Origin: Pedobacter duraquae
Lineage (GTDB): Bacteria > Bacteroidota > Bacteroidia > Sphingobacteriales > Sphingobacteriaceae
Length of the DNA: 64,000 bases
Direction of reading: 5' to 3'
Assembly: GCF_004362245.1 (NCBI RefSeq)
Contig: NZ_SNWM01000004.1
Location: 372,001 to 436,000 of the forward strand
Position numbers and translations under genes: made by a program. Position 1 is the stretch's first letter, and every line of letters starts with the position of its first letter. Shown one piece after another: positions 9,615-19,175 of this stretch. Under the pieces are notes generated by a model that saw only the letters and a program-made list of their open reading frames with translations, made no database searches and was not told where the DNA came from.

Positions 9615-10562
9615 ATGCCAACGTTTCACCGTTTGTTTATTTTCCAAATTTATAAATCAATTCCCGGGATGTTAAAGAAAGAAAATATCATCACCCTGAG
9701 TATGAAAAGAGCATGGCGCAACTACAAACGGCATGTTCATGAGGGCTCCATGTCGGGGGCACAAAGCACTCAAAAGGATATTCATTATTGGCGAAACCAG
9801 CTTTTCATTATCGTCATTATTTATGCACTTCCTATGACTGCCCTTACTGTATTGCCAATAATCGTGATCAAATGCTTTCGTGGACAGTTCCTGAGTGCAT
9901 GGATAGATGCCGTTTGCTCTGTATCTACCGCAATAATCCTGCTCAATAGGCACCTGAGCATGAGGTCTAGAAAACTCTTCATGGGGATGATCATTATCAT
10001 TTTTTCCACGTTGACGACGATAATTATGGGTTCTTTTGAGATCGGCGGGTTTTATCTGGCTGCGCTCAGTATCTTTATCGCCCTATCTTTTTCCAGGAAA
10101 TCGGCTTACCTCTCACTAGTAGCCAACCTCATCTGGTGCATCTGCTTTTACTGTGTAATTAGATTTAAGTGGATTAACACGCAGTTGCTGATCCGGTATA
10201 CTACAAGCACCTGGATCATTACTGCTATGAATTTCATCCTGATCAATTCCACACTGGTGATACTGGTACTTTACCTAATCGAAAGATTAAAGTACATGGT
10301 CAGCCAGGCAGAAGACCGTGCAACTGCCCTTCAATTACAGCATGAAAAGCTAAAAGATATCGCGTACATGCAGTCCCATCTGGTAAGAGCACCTCTGGCA
10401 AAGATCATCAGTTTGGCCAATTTAATACAGTTGGAAAAACAAAAGGAATCAGATCAACAACTCTATCACCATCTGGCTACTTCCACAAAAGAATTAGACA
10501 AGGTAATAAGCGAAATTGTGCATCAAACCAAAAACGTTACTGATCCAGGCGATCAAGGTTAA
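9615..10562 (+). CDS. Membrane protein with histidine-kinase DHp helix but no ATPase domain
   Basis: A protein of about 315 residues. Roughly six hydrophobic helices occupy residues 65-225 (for example LFIIVIIYALPMTALTV and WIITAMNFILINSTLVIL). A short linker helix leads to SHLVRAPLAKIISLANLI, which matches the H-box of Bacteroidota histidine kinases (usual form SHxVRAPLARI), and a second helix KELDKVISEIVHQT. The gene stops immediately after this dimerisation domain, so the ATP-binding domain is missing. The sequence before 9615 adds only a GTG codon; the true start could also be the ATG at 9669. It could be a phosphotransfer or dimerisation partner of another kinase, or a 3'-truncated kinase. 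No ATPase-like sequence follows the stop. Confidence 0.7.
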   Translation: MPTFHRLFIFQIYKSIPGMLKKENIITLSMKRAWRNYKRHVHEGSMSGAQSTQKDIHYWRNQLFIIVIIYALPMTALTVLPIIVIKCFRGQFLSAWIDAVCSVSTAIILLNRHLSMRSRKLFMGMIIIIFSTLTTIIMGSFEIGGFYLAALSIFIALSFSRKSAYLSLVANLIWCICFYCVIRFKWINTQLLIRYTTSTWIITAMNFILINSTLVILVLYLIERLKYMVSQAEDRATALQLQHEKLKDIAYMQSHLVRAPLAKIISLANLIQLEKQKESDQQLYHHLATSTKELDKVISEIVHQTKNVTDPGDQG

Positions 10563-10705
10563 TCAGTTCCAGCGGTTAAAGTAAACCTCCAGGTTGTAAA
10601 TTCAAAAAGATTAAATCAATATTAAAGAAAATATTCTATCTTAACAAAAATTACCATGGCTGGCGAATCAGTTCCAGTTGTTTACGCACTCAAAACTTGA
10701 AAACC

Positions 10706-10909
10706 ATGAATAGAATATTGTCTTCATCAGGAGTATTCATAAATATAGACATTAAGCACCTTAAGATTGGCGATGAACTTGTCAACCTGGGAAAAGTCCT
10801 TGAAATCGAAATTCTACCGAACAAATTCTCAGTGGTAATCTACCGCCTAAATCAGAAGCAAGTCTTCTTTTTCAATTCCGACGACATCCTAATCATTTAT
10901 GCGGCCTAA
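10706..10909 (+). CDS. Small hypothetical protein
   Basis: A 67-residue protein of unknown family, beta-rich in appearance (INIDIKHLKIGDELVNLG, then FSVVIYRLNQKQVFFF). ATG 10706 is chosen; a TTG nine bases upstream is also in frame. The text KIGDELVNLGKVLEI resembles small SH3-like barrels but this is not a firm assignment. No membrane helix or signal peptide is visible. It stands alone on the plus strand next to a convergent lipoprotein gene. Confidence 0.5.
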   Translation: MNRILSSSGVFINIDIKHLKIGDELVNLGKVLEIEILPNKFSVVIYRLNQKQVFFFNSDDILIIYAA

Positions 10910-10932
10910 TCGATTTGATGGAAAAAAGGGGA

Positions 10933-11349
10933 TTATTTGATAGCAGCCATGTGAAGGACTGCAGTAATTTTCATGAATGCGTCATTACCAAATGTCTCAG
11001 TCCGGATGAGTACAAGGCTGTCTTTGTTTGAGACTTTTATTCCGTATTCACCTGTTTTATGAAATGCTTTTGGATTTTCAAAGGTTAGGACGCTGTCTTT
11101 TATCTTATAGTTATATTTTGTTGTTGCTCCGTAGCTAATGATGGAAAGCTGATCTGCGCTATCAAAGTATAAGTAATCTATAATGCTGAAGTCCTTAACC
11201 TTAGTACTGGTACTAGTTCTGGCTTTGTCCGCCGTTGTGACAGATTCTTTAACCATACGCCACTTTTTATTCTGGATCACTTCGTCATGGAAATTAATAC
11301 AACTCATAAAAAAGACCATCGAAAGTATCGGTATGATTCTGCTCATCAT
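10933..11349 (-). CDS. Hypothetical lipoprotein
   Basis: A 138-residue protein with a lipoprotein signal peptide: a hydrophobic stretch after MMSRIIPI ending in the lipobox FFMSC, so the mature protein would begin at Cys 16 or 17 and be anchored in the envelope. The remainder (YLYFDSADQLSIISYGA, YNYKIKDSVLTFENPKAF, YGIKVSNKDSLVLI) has the alternating pattern of a small beta sandwich or calycin-like domain similar to other Bacteroidota lipocalin-like lipoproteins, but no family can be named. It converges with the small gene at 10706-10909. Confidence 0.65.
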   Translation of the reverse strand: MMSRIIPILSMVFFMSCINFHDEVIQNKKWRMVKESVTTADKARTSTSTKVKDFSIIDYLYFDSADQLSIISYGATTKYNYKIKDSVLTFENPKAFHKTGEYGIKVSNKDSLVLIRTETFGNDAFMKITAVLHMAAIK

Positions 11350-11664
11350 CTAAAATTTTTTACTCATCTTATTACAAATATGCAAACTTCAAACTAAAAA
11401 AAATGATATAGCAATTGCAAAGAAAAGGTTCCCGTATACACAGCGGTGAAAAAGTTAGAAGAACCTATTCTAATTTAAAAAAGACTTTGTCATAATGTCA
11501 GGGTTTGAAAATATACGTGTCAACAAAAAAATACCGCCATGTTCTGTTTAATAACTTTTATTGAGGTATTATAAATCTATTATGCTTACTTGTGCAAGCT
11601 TTCTGATGTTAAAGCGTTATACTAGCAAAGTAAACTGGAATTGGTTTACCCGTAAATCATCACA
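11350..11664. other. Intergenic region without recognised gene
   Basis: AT-rich spacer between a minus-strand lipoprotein gene and a plus-strand small gene, so it holds the divergent promoters of both. No conserved reading frame, RNA or long repeat was recognised. Confidence 0.5.
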
Positions 11665-11886
11665 ATGGATTACAAGATCAGGTTAACAGACGGCAGTATC
11701 CAAATCATAAAAATCATTGCCACCACATTTAAGAGAATGAAAGTATGGAAGCTTTCTTTCAATAGCGGACAGGAAATCATGCTTTACAAAGTTGGCAGCC
11801 AATGGCTCCAACGCACTGAAGATTATCTCGAACAATATTATGTCATTTCCATCGGCGCTTATATTGACCGCATGGAAGCAACTTAA
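11665..11886 (+). CDS. Small hypothetical protein
   Basis: A 73-residue protein starting at ATG 11665 with no signal peptide. The sequence IRLTDGSIQIIKIIATTFKR, then LSFNSGQEIMLYKVGSQWL suggests a small all-beta fold with two repeated strand pairs. I do not recognise a named family. The next small gene starts 30 bases downstream on the same strand, which suggests a two-gene unit of unknown purpose. Confidence 0.55.
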   Translation: MDYKIRLTDGSIQIIKIIATTFKRMKVWKLSFNSGQEIMLYKVGSQWLQRTEDYLEQYYVISIGAYIDRMEAT

Positions 11887-11916
11887 AAAATTTTAAACCT
11901 ATCTAATCATACGCTT

Positions 11917-12183
11917 ATGACACTGACCAACGCATTTCAAGAACTAATCTCAGCTAACTCAGACTGGCACAAACTAACCACTATGTCCAAAGAAGACGGA
12001 ATATTATTTTCTGACGCTTTTACCAAATCTGGAACCAATGCAGCCGAGGTGAAGAAAGTGCTGAATGCAGCCGGATATATCATCACCGAAACATGGTCAA
12101 AAAACACAAAAACAATAATCCAGCAAACCACAATAGCTAAACCTAAAACAGGAATAGTAATAGATGATTCGTATGGGAAATAA
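11917..12183 (+). CDS. Small hypothetical protein
   Basis: An 88-residue soluble protein, mainly helical in the first 60 residues (TNAFQELISANSDWHKLTTM, then LFSDAFTKSGTNAAEVKKVL), with a polar C-terminal tail (KTGIVIDDSYGK). No family is recognised. It lies 30 bases after another small gene on the same strand and is probably cotranscribed with it. Confidence 0.55.
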   Translation: MTLTNAFQELISANSDWHKLTTMSKEDGILFSDAFTKSGTNAAEVKKVLNAAGYIITETWSKNTKTIIQQTTIAKPKTGIVIDDSYGK

Positions 12184-12291
12184 ACTAAAGTTAATGAGCA
12201 GAAATGAAAAGTTTCTTTTCAATGAATTGTATAAACAGCGGTAATTATTCAGTTGAGAGCAACAAGGCGAATCTCGATAAACTTTGGATTC

Positions 12292-13131
12292 CTAAAACCT
12301 AAATGCGGTTCCCATGAAATAACTGCGAACAGCATCTTTTTGTATTCCATAATTCATTCCTGCGTCGATCATAAAATCTTTTGAAACCTTATATTGCGCA
12401 GAAGCATTCAGAAAGTTTGTCCAGTGATGGGCGTTGAAATCGTATCGGTAATAAGTCTCCGCAATTCCATCTAGATTTTTCAAAACTTCGTGACTAATAG
12501 TTAGCGACTGCAAAAGATCAGTATGCATGGTATTCGTTTCCTGATCATTTTCCAGGTCTGCCTCTAGCTGTGTGCCAAGTTTCCACTCCCCAGGAAGTTT
12601 GTAGCTCATCGGAATAATGATACCGCCTTCATATTTACTATCATCAGTATATTTAGCTGTAGGCAAACGGAGATATGGCAATATGGCGAGGGCAAAACTT
12701 CCTTTATTATCGCCCAGCAAGTTTTGTTTGATCCGGATCGTAATATCTCCTCTACCCTTGCTCCTCATAATTCCATCTTCAGCTTTTTCCTTTTGCCAAA
12801 TAAACGTTTCTAAATTTACCTGAAGCGCAGTCTTTTCGAATAGTCCAATCTTTAAGTTTCCGTTATTCACAAAAATCCGCCGATCTTCAATAGAAGCACT
12901 TTTGTCGTGCTCTACCCTAAATAGATCTGTTTCATATTGGATATGGCCGGCATCAACGGTATATGGAGATTCTGTAACGTCTGGTCGGTCAGTCTCCATC
13001 TCCCTCATCTTATTCTTTGGTACAGGATGAAGAATAGAATATGTTTTATTGTCAATACTTTGAGCATTCGCAGCGTAAACACTGGTAGTCAATAAAAGCG
13101 CAATCTGAAAGCATTTTAGCTTAAAATTCAT
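12292..13131 (-). CDS. Outer-membrane transporter-like protein (Phenol_MetA_deg type)
   Basis: A 279-residue protein with a cleavable Sec signal peptide (hydrophobic core QIALLLTTSVYAANAQ). After cleavage the motif ETDRPDVTESPYTVDAGHIQYE region is typical of the putative outer-membrane transporters grouped as MetA-pathway phenol degradation proteins. The remainder alternates strands ending in aromatic residues and closes with FMGTAFRF, where the terminal F is the usual outer-membrane barrel insertion signal. Substrate unknown. It stands alone on the minus strand. Confidence 0.78.
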   Translation of the reverse strand: MNFKLKCFQIALLLTTSVYAANAQSIDNKTYSILHPVPKNKMREMETDRPDVTESPYTVDAGHIQYETDLFRVEHDKSASIEDRRIFVNNGNLKIGLFEKTALQVNLETFIWQKEKAEDGIMRSKGRGDITIRIKQNLLGDNKGSFALAILPYLRLPTAKYTDDSKYEGGIIIPMSYKLPGEWKLGTQLEADLENDQETNTMHTDLLQSLTISHEVLKNLDGIAETYYRYDFNAHHWTNFLNASAQYKVSKDFMIDAGMNYGIQKDAVRSYFMGTAFRF

Positions 13132-13201
13132 TGTTTAATGTTCCTTTGATCAACACTCAACAAAATTATTCCTCACATGTTTACGATAACTGAGATTAAC
13201 G

Positions 13202-13492
13202 TCATCCAAAAATACGCAGCAGGATCAACCAGCTTACAAATCCTATAGGCATTAAAGCGCCCGCACTGATCAGTAAAATCCTACCCAACTCCCTTTTGCC
13301 AATCACTAAAAAAACAACCCCGGCAATCCCATTCAAAACCACCTGGATACACATGCAAACAGCCATGCCGACCGCAATATTGAAGCCCCTATCCTTGTTT
13401 GCAGAGTTTAATACAATTAGTGCTACATAGGCAATAAAGAGCAAAAAATTAACACCAAATATCTTTAACATCTCACCCCCTTTATCCGACAT
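13202..13492 (-). CDS. Small membrane protein
   Basis: A 96-residue protein with about three membrane helices: FGVNFLLFIAYVALIVL, an internal segment around MAVCMCIQVVLNGIAGVVFL, and a C-terminal LISAGALMPIGFVSWLILL. Family unknown. It is read on the minus strand between an acetyltransferase gene (upstream) and an outer-membrane protein gene (downstream), 69 bases after the former. Confidence 0.65.
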   Translation of the reverse strand: MSDKGGEMLKIFGVNFLLFIAYVALIVLNSANKDRGFNIAVGMAVCMCIQVVLNGIAGVVFLVIGKRELGRILLISAGALMPIGFVSWLILLRIFG

Positions 13493-13561
13493 AACAAATT
13501 TAGTAATACGATGTTTTAAAGCGGGTGTCGCATGCGCAAGCGAAGAATATAGATCAACCGT

Positions 13562-14092
13562 TTACTTGTTGAGCACCTTTTCCATCTCAATCAGACGAAT
13601 ATCAGCAACTTTCGGATCACCGAACCGGCCCTCGATCTCATCAAACGCAATAGATGATCCAGTTGATACAAAGCCCTGACGTTTGTACCAGTCAATCAGT
13701 TCAATGCGGGTACTAATCACAGAAATGATTATGCTGCCACAGCTATTTTCAAGCGCAAACCGATCTGCCGCGCTCAGCAGAGACTTGCCTATACCAAGCC
13801 CCTGGGAATCTGGCGATACCGCAAACATACCAAGGTAAAGGCCATTTGGTTTGACTTCCAGACATACCGTACCGAGGATTTTACCGTCTACATCAGATGT
13901 TTTCAGGATCGTCACGCCTGATTTCCCCAACAGCATAACCACCGCTTGTTCGTCAATCCTGATACCATCCAGGATCTCAGCCTCAGTAGTCCAACCTGTT
14001 TTCGATTCTTCGCCACGATATGCAGAATTTACCAGTCTGTTTAATTCGGTTACGTCTTCAAAGTTAGCTCGGGCAATTTTCATCTGATTCAT
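13562..14092 (-). CDS. GNAT family N-acetyltransferase
   Basis: A 176-residue acetyltransferase. The acetyl-CoA binding region shows the GNAT motif A pattern LGMFAVSPDSQGLGIGKSLL, with a QGLGIGKSL pyrophosphate loop, preceded by GTVCLEVK (strand 4). The C-terminal RIELIDWYKRQGFVSTGS is motif B, typical of small-molecule acetyltransferases. Substrate unknown. The ATG at 14092 is used; a second ATG three codons later is equally possible. Confidence 0.9.
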   Translation of the reverse strand: MNQMKIARANFEDVTELNRLVNSAYRGEESKTGWTTEAEILDGIRIDEQAVVMLLGKSGVTILKTSDVDGKILGTVCLEVKPNGLYLGMFAVSPDSQGLGIGKSLLSAADRFALENSCGSIIISVISTRIELIDWYKRQGFVSTGSSIAFDEIEGRFGDPKVADIRLIEMEKVLNK

Positions 14093-14389
14093 GGAAGTTC
14101 AAAAATAAAAAATGAGTTTGTATCAAAGAAATGGCTGTGATTTAGCATGCATTTACAGACTATTTGTTGTATTTCTTAAATTTTTTCGCCATTTTCAATA
14201 ACCTACTTGTAAAGAACTTCTTCATAACCATTGGAATGAACGTTCTTTATCTTTTTGATACCGGGTTTGTTACCACAGAAAATTATCTACCTTGATGAAA
14301 AACAACCTGCCTTTTTCTCAATCATGATTGTTCTCTAATAAGTAATTAGGTACGGCTTCTCCATTCAATAAGCAACTTCATGAAGCGTT

Positions 14390-14953
14390 TTAAATATCTG
14401 TATAAATCGAATCTCCTTCCTCGATAAATTGGGCTCCTTTTAAATTAGCACCTTCATAACGACGTCGAAATTCTTCAGTTACAATAATATAAGACTTTTG
14501 TTCTTGCATCCTGACAATCAAGTGGTCCTTTAAACTCCCACTGATTAAAAACAATTTCTTGATCTTCATTACATTCGCCTTGCCATATTTTTTGATATCA
14601 TATACAGATCGCTCTTGATCCATTATTGGTAAAACATTCAGAATATTCATGAGGTAAAAATCCTCAATTCTCTTCCCATTCGCATCTTCAATAATAACAT
14701 CCAGAAACTGCAGGTCGGCTTCTACGTCATCAAAAACTTTTTTAAAGGTCCCGCTCACCAACGGCATATTAAATGTTGGCAAGACATCATATTCATTTAT
14801 ATAACTATCAATCTTATCAACCTCAAATAAGAGAGGCTCTGTGAGATTGACAATTTGCCCTGATTTTAAAGCTAGAACATCAATGGAACTTTTTTCCTCA
14901 TTAAATACAAATGAGACATCTCTTTTATAAAAATCTAAAAATTTGAAATACAT
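14390..14953 (-). CDS. Imm11-like immunity protein
   Basis: A 187-residue protein that begins 12 bases after the stop of the Rhs effector gene, the standard place for a cognate immunity gene. Its central FYLMNILNVLPIMDQERS and its end SYIIVTEEFRRRYEGANLKG followed by AQFIEEGD fit the Imm11 (DUF1629) pattern of polymorphic-toxin immunity proteins. It would bind and neutralise the nuclease tip of the Rhs protein in the cytoplasm. The gene is visibly more AT-rich than the Rhs core, like the toxin tip itself, which is expected when tip and immunity gene are exchanged together. The family call is by eye. Confidence 0.75.
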   Translation of the reverse strand: MYFKFLDFYKRDVSFVFNEEKSSIDVLALKSGQIVNLTEPLLFEVDKIDSYINEYDVLPTFNMPLVSGTFKKVFDDVEADLQFLDVIIEDANGKRIEDFYLMNILNVLPIMDQERSVYDIKKYGKANVMKIKKLFLISGSLKDHLIVRMQEQKSYIIVTEEFRRRYEGANLKGAQFIEEGDSIYTDI

Positions 14954-14965
14954 AATTCTATTAAT

Positions 14966-17900
14966 TTAATGACATCTTTTCTTCCCTTTTCGCAGGTCGT
15001 TTTTTGCATCTTTTCTTAGATCATCTACAGCATTTCTAAAATCTGTTTTTGACCATCCTTCACTAACTCCAGTCTCGTAAATATCGTCAAGTTGTTCTGT
15101 TATATCAGCGTTATATAAGGCATGTTGCTTATTCCATCCATTATGTACACTTCTAGTTGGATGAACCGATCTATCTTTTGGCAAATAAATCAAATTGCTA
15201 GGCTTATCCACGTCAAATCCCGCCGCCTTTAGCGCTGGATGGTTTGCTTTCGATCGCGGTATAACATGGTGTAATTGATAATTGTCAATTTTCGGCATGT
15301 TACCATAATTCCAGCCTGACTTGGGCATTCCACTCAGCCCCAAAGGATCGATTGCAAAATTGCAGTCTTCGACGTAACTATACAGCGCAAATCCTCCGTT
15401 CAACCCTATCGGATCCTGACTAATATAAACACCTTCCTCCGGACTATAATACCTAAACCTGTTGTAATACAACCCTGTTTCCTGATCCTCATATTGTCCC
15501 TGATACCTGAATGGACACTCTGCCAAAGAACTTCCGGTACTCAATCTGGCTCTACCGTAACTATCCAGCTCCACATGCCAGGTACTCAAACCCTCCTCAT
15601 CATACAATGCATTCGGTGTACCCAAATGATCCGTGACCACACTATACCGCTTCTCCCGTTTAATCTTCGCAACAGGAATAAAGTTATCCTCCTCAAAAAT
15701 CCAGGTCGTAAGCTGGTTATCCTCGTGTTCCTTCTCCGTATCAAACGTCTTGTACTCATGTAAAGGTACATTTCCGTCCCAAACAAAATGCGTAGTCGTC
15801 TGCCTAAATTTCTTCCAGACCCTTCTGCCCAGTGCATCATAGCCAAAGCTCACTTCCTGATCATCCGGACGGATCACCTTCGCCAGCATCCCCGCTACAT
15901 TCCATTCGTACAGCCAAACATCACCGTTCCGCTCTTCCTTGCGCGTTAAATTCCCAAGCTTATCATAAGCAAACGTAGCGTTTTTACTTTTCAGCAATCT
16001 GCCACCCTTGCCATAGGCCCGGTCTTTCTGCTGCTCGGTTTCAAACAGGTTACCCACCGCATCCGGCATTTTGAACTCTACCGTACCATCACCATAAATA
16101 ACCTCTGCCAGGTTACCGTAAACATCATGCCTAAACGATTTCTGCCCGGTGCTGCTATCGCGCACTGACTTCAGCCTGTCTCCATCCCAACTGTACTGCC
16201 GGTCATGACGCTTGCTGCCACCCTGTATACTTTGCAGCGTTAAACGCCCAACCCTGTCATAATTATTCAGCTGCTCAACCTTACCCGGCATACTCCGCTG
16301 GATCTCCTGACCCCAGTCATTATACCGCAGCTCCGCATGCCAGCCGTTGGCCGAGATCTGCTCCATCCAATTCATCTGCGCATTGTACCCCAGATTCAGG
16401 TCGGCACCCATACTGCTTTTCAAATGTACCCGCTGACCGATGGCATTATACCTGCTGTTCAAGCTATGCGCATTGCTGCTTTCCTGGATGATATTGCCCA
16501 GCAAATCGCGCTTCATGCGAACAGCAGCTTCCTTATTGTTGGCTGCAATCAGCTGACCGATTTGATCATAGGCATATTGCTCTGAACTGCCATCTGCCTC
16601 ATAATACACCGTACTTAATTGCCCCGATGGTGTATATTCATATCCCTGCTCGTTGCCGTCTGGCAAGGTGAGCCGCACAACCTGCCCGGCAGCATTGCGC
16701 AAATAAGTTCTCGACAAACCATCGAAACCTGTTTCGGTAAGCACTTTCCCTTCGGTATCCAGCTCAAAAAGATAAGACTCGCCATGCTCATTGATTACCT
16801 GGGTAAGTTCGCCTTCTTTATTGTACACAAAACTGATCTGCGTACCGCCTTGCGTGCGGCGTATTACGTCACCGAAAAAGTTGTACGCTAAAAATGCTTC
16901 GGAATGCTGATCCTTCACTGTAATCGCATTCCCCATACTGTCGTACGTCAGCTGATAAACACTGCCGTCAGCATTTTTCACTTCGGTCACATCGCCCAGC
17001 AAATTGTATTTCCGGTATTGAGAATTTCCTCTAACATCCACAATCTCGATATTTCTGCCCAGCGCATCACAGTAAAAAGAGATCCGGTTCCTGTTAGGCA
17101 ACTCCACCACATTTAGGTTATAGTCACGATCATATTGCAAATGCGTAGTCTGATCCATCACGTTAGTGATACTTTGCATCAGTCCATCAGGGCCATAGCT
17201 ATAGGTAATCACGCCGCCCATCGGGTTAACGCTCTTGATCAAATTAGCTGCCTCATCATATTCATAGGTCCACAAACCGCCATTAGGCAAAGTGGTTGAT
17301 ACAGGTTTGTTCAGCTCATTATAGGAAATGGCAACTTTGCCCTGACCCGGCAAGCTTACCTCTGTCAGATTGCCTTTGTCGTCATAAGCGTATGTTGTTG
17401 CCATACCCAGTTCATTACTGTCCGCAATCAGGTTAAAACGATCATCATAGGTAAACAACTGCTCGCCACCCTGGCTATTCACGATCCTGGTTACTACGCC
17501 ATCATGGTGGAAATACGACTTGCTGTTCCCCAAACTGTTGGTCGCAATGGTCAATCCATCCAGGTACTCAAAAGTATAGCTATATAAGCCCTCTGGTCCT
17601 AATGCAGCAACGCATCTACCTGCCTCGTCATAGGTAAATGTAAACACGGTACCATCATTAAACTGCCTGGCGGTAATATAACGGTCTTTCCAGGCAAAAC
17701 GGTTGCGGAAACCTTCCGCATTGTACATATTATTTAAGTTACCATCTTCGGTATAGGTATAGCTAACCGCTTTAAAGGTATTTTCTGACAAGGTAGGATG
17801 TGGTAGCAGCAGCGCGGTAATCTGCCCTGCTTCGTTGTTCTCTACCGTGATGATGCGATCTGCACTGTCTCTGATCTGCACCAGCATCCCTTGTTCGTTA

Positions 17901-19156
17901 TAGGTAAACCTGATGGCAAAACCATTGCGGTTTACAATGCTGCGCAGCATGCCATGCCCTTCAGCATCAGCCAGCGGGGCATTGAAGTAATAATATAAGC
18001 CGTCTTTATGACTCACAAAATATTCTCCGTCATCAGCACGGTGGAGTTCATATTTCTCTATTGGATTATAAAAGCTTGTCCCAGGTTTCAATGCAGGGAA
18101 AACAACCGCCCTGCCTGCGGTATCATTCATCACCACCAGCTGATCTTCATCATCAATCAGCAGACTAATGTCATAACTGTGGTAAATATTTTTGCCCATA
18201 GGGCCGTCGTACCTGCTGTCGCTATAATAATTCGCTTCCCAAACTAGTGGAATCGGGCCGGGCAAGGTAAACCCTTCCAGATAACTGGCCATGTGCCCGC
18301 TGGCGGCATCAACCGGCTCTCCAAGGTATTTACACACATAAGGCTGCACGGCATTCCTGAATTTACTAAATTTCGGAAACCTGGCCTCAATTTTCTTCAT
18401 CATCTTGGTGAGCAGCTTGCCCAACTGTTTCATGGCGAATTTCAACCCATGTTTGAGCCCTAGCATCATCAGTGCATTCACCAAATCGGCAAACCCAAGC
18501 TCCTGCTCCACCTTCTTGCCGCCTACAATAACAGGCTTCCCAAAAGGCAAAACCACCATCACGGCCGTAAGCCAGTTCAGGTAAAAACCTTCTGTAGGAT
18601 TATTCATCAGGATTTTACCGATATCCTGGCAGGAATATGCCCTGCATAAAAACGTGCTCTGAAGATTACCCTGAGTTTTTACGGTTTCACTACCGTGAGA
18701 TAATTGTCCCTCATGGGGATGGAAGAACTTGGGCAATAAAAATAACGGATGCGGAATCACAAAATGCAGGAGATTCAGCTTCTTAACGGCCTTCCCTAAT
18801 CCTTTAAGCTTACCAACCAGCGGCGGAACTGAAGGCATGCCCCAAAGCGCTCCCTGCGCAGCACCCCTATAGCAGTCGTTGATCATAACCGTTCCCCCCA
18901 TAGGGGTGTCCCTCGGAAAGGTCATACCCTTTTCTTCCGCAGAATATACCGGCATAATCGGAATGGTAAAATGGATATAATCCATCGGATCAAAGATCAA
19001 TGCACAGAAAGGGGTAATCGGACAAGGCGTAATAGGCCATGGTACTTTCAGCACATGAAAATCCAGACCCAAAACAATATCAAAATGCTTTGCTGCAGGC
19101 TGAGGGTCTACAGATGTGACCGGAACTATGGGGCTATTGACTATCTTCAATGACAT
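14966..19156 (-). CDS. PAAR-Rhs type VI effector with C-terminal HNH nuclease tip
   Basis: A 1396-residue polymorphic toxin. Residues 1-270 form a PAAR-like N-terminal region rich in Pro and Gly (VPWPITPCPITPF, TPMGGTVMINDCYRG, HEGQLSHGSETVKTQGN). A DUF6531-type start of the Rhs shell follows (VDAASGHMASYLEGFTLPGP), then many YD repeats from about 440 to 1200 (such as YDDKGNLTEV, YDALGRRVW). The shell closes with the canonical core end ISQDPIGLNGG and DPLGL at about 1270, the site of autoproteolysis in the family. The last 122 residues are the toxin: LHHVIPRSKANHP, NLIYLPKD and HNGWNKQHALYN fit the AHH/LHH class of HNH/Endo VII nucleases. The tip-coding DNA is more AT-rich than the shell. It lies downstream of vgrG, a TPR gene and a small membrane-protein gene, and upstream of an Imm11-like gene. 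Confidence 0.93.
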   Translation of the reverse strand: MSLKIVNSPIVPVTSVDPQPAAKHFDIVLGLDFHVLKVPWPITPCPITPFCALIFDPMDYIHFTIPIMPVYSAEEKGMTFPRDTPMGGTVMINDCYRGAAQGALWGMPSVPPLVGKLKGLGKAVKKLNLLHFVIPHPLFLLPKFFHPHEGQLSHGSETVKTQGNLQSTFLCRAYSCQDIGKILMNNPTEGFYLNWLTAVMVVLPFGKPVIVGGKKVEQELGFADLVNALMMLGLKHGLKFAMKQLGKLLTKMMKKIEARFPKFSKFRNAVQPYVCKYLGEPVDAASGHMASYLEGFTLPGPIPLVWEANYYSDSRYDGPMGKNIYHSYDISLLIDDEDQLVVMNDTAGRAVVFPALKPGTSFYNPIEKYELHRADDGEYFVSHKDGLYYYFNAPLADAEGHGMLRSIVNRNGFAIRFTYNEQGMLVQIRDSADRIITVENNEAGQITALLLPHPTLSENTFKAVSYTYTEDGNLNNMYNAEGFRNRFAWKDRYITARQFNDGTVFTFTYDEAGRCVAALGPEGLYSYTFEYLDGLTIATNSLGNSKSYFHHDGVVTRIVNSQGGEQLFTYDDRFNLIADSNELGMATTYAYDDKGNLTEVSLPGQGKVAISYNELNKPVSTTLPNGGLWTYEYDEAANLIKSVNPMGGVITYSYGPDGLMQSITNVMDQTTHLQYDRDYNLNVVELPNRNRISFYCDALGRNIEIVDVRGNSQYRKYNLLGDVTEVKNADGSVYQLTYDSMGNAITVKDQHSEAFLAYNFFGDVIRRTQGGTQISFVYNKEGELTQVINEHGESYLFELDTEGKVLTETGFDGLSRTYLRNAAGQVVRLTLPDGNEQGYEYTPSGQLSTVYYEADGSSEQYAYDQIGQLIAANNKEAAVRMKRDLLGNIIQESSNAHSLNSRYNAIGQRVHLKSSMGADLNLGYNAQMNWMEQISANGWHAELRYNDWGQEIQRSMPGKVEQLNNYDRVGRLTLQSIQGGSKRHDRQYSWDGDRLKSVRDSSTGQKSFRHDVYGNLAEVIYGDGTVEFKMPDAVGNLFETEQQKDRAYGKGGRLLKSKNATFAYDKLGNLTRKEERNGDVWLYEWNVAGMLAKVIRPDDQEVSFGYDALGRRVWKKFRQTTTHFVWDGNVPLHEYKTFDTEKEHEDNQLTTWIFEEDNFIPVAKIKREKRYSVVTDHLGTPNALYDEEGLSTWHVELDSYGRARLSTGSSLAECPFRYQGQYEDQETGLYYNRFRYYSPEEGVYISQDPIGLNGGFALYSYVEDCNFAIDPLGLSGMPKSGWNYGNMPKIDNYQLHHVIPRSKANHPALKAAGFDVDKPSNLIYLPKDRSVHPTRSVHNGWNKQHALYNADITEQLDDIYETGVSEGWSKTDFRNAVDDLRKDAKNDLRKGKKRCH

Positions 19157-19175
19157 GGTTATCCGCTTTAAAAAA

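Noticed and set aside
15494..17116. Several open frames on the plus strand inside the Rhs gene
   Set aside because: They are antisense shadows of the repetitive YD-repeat coding sequence and have no start context or family.
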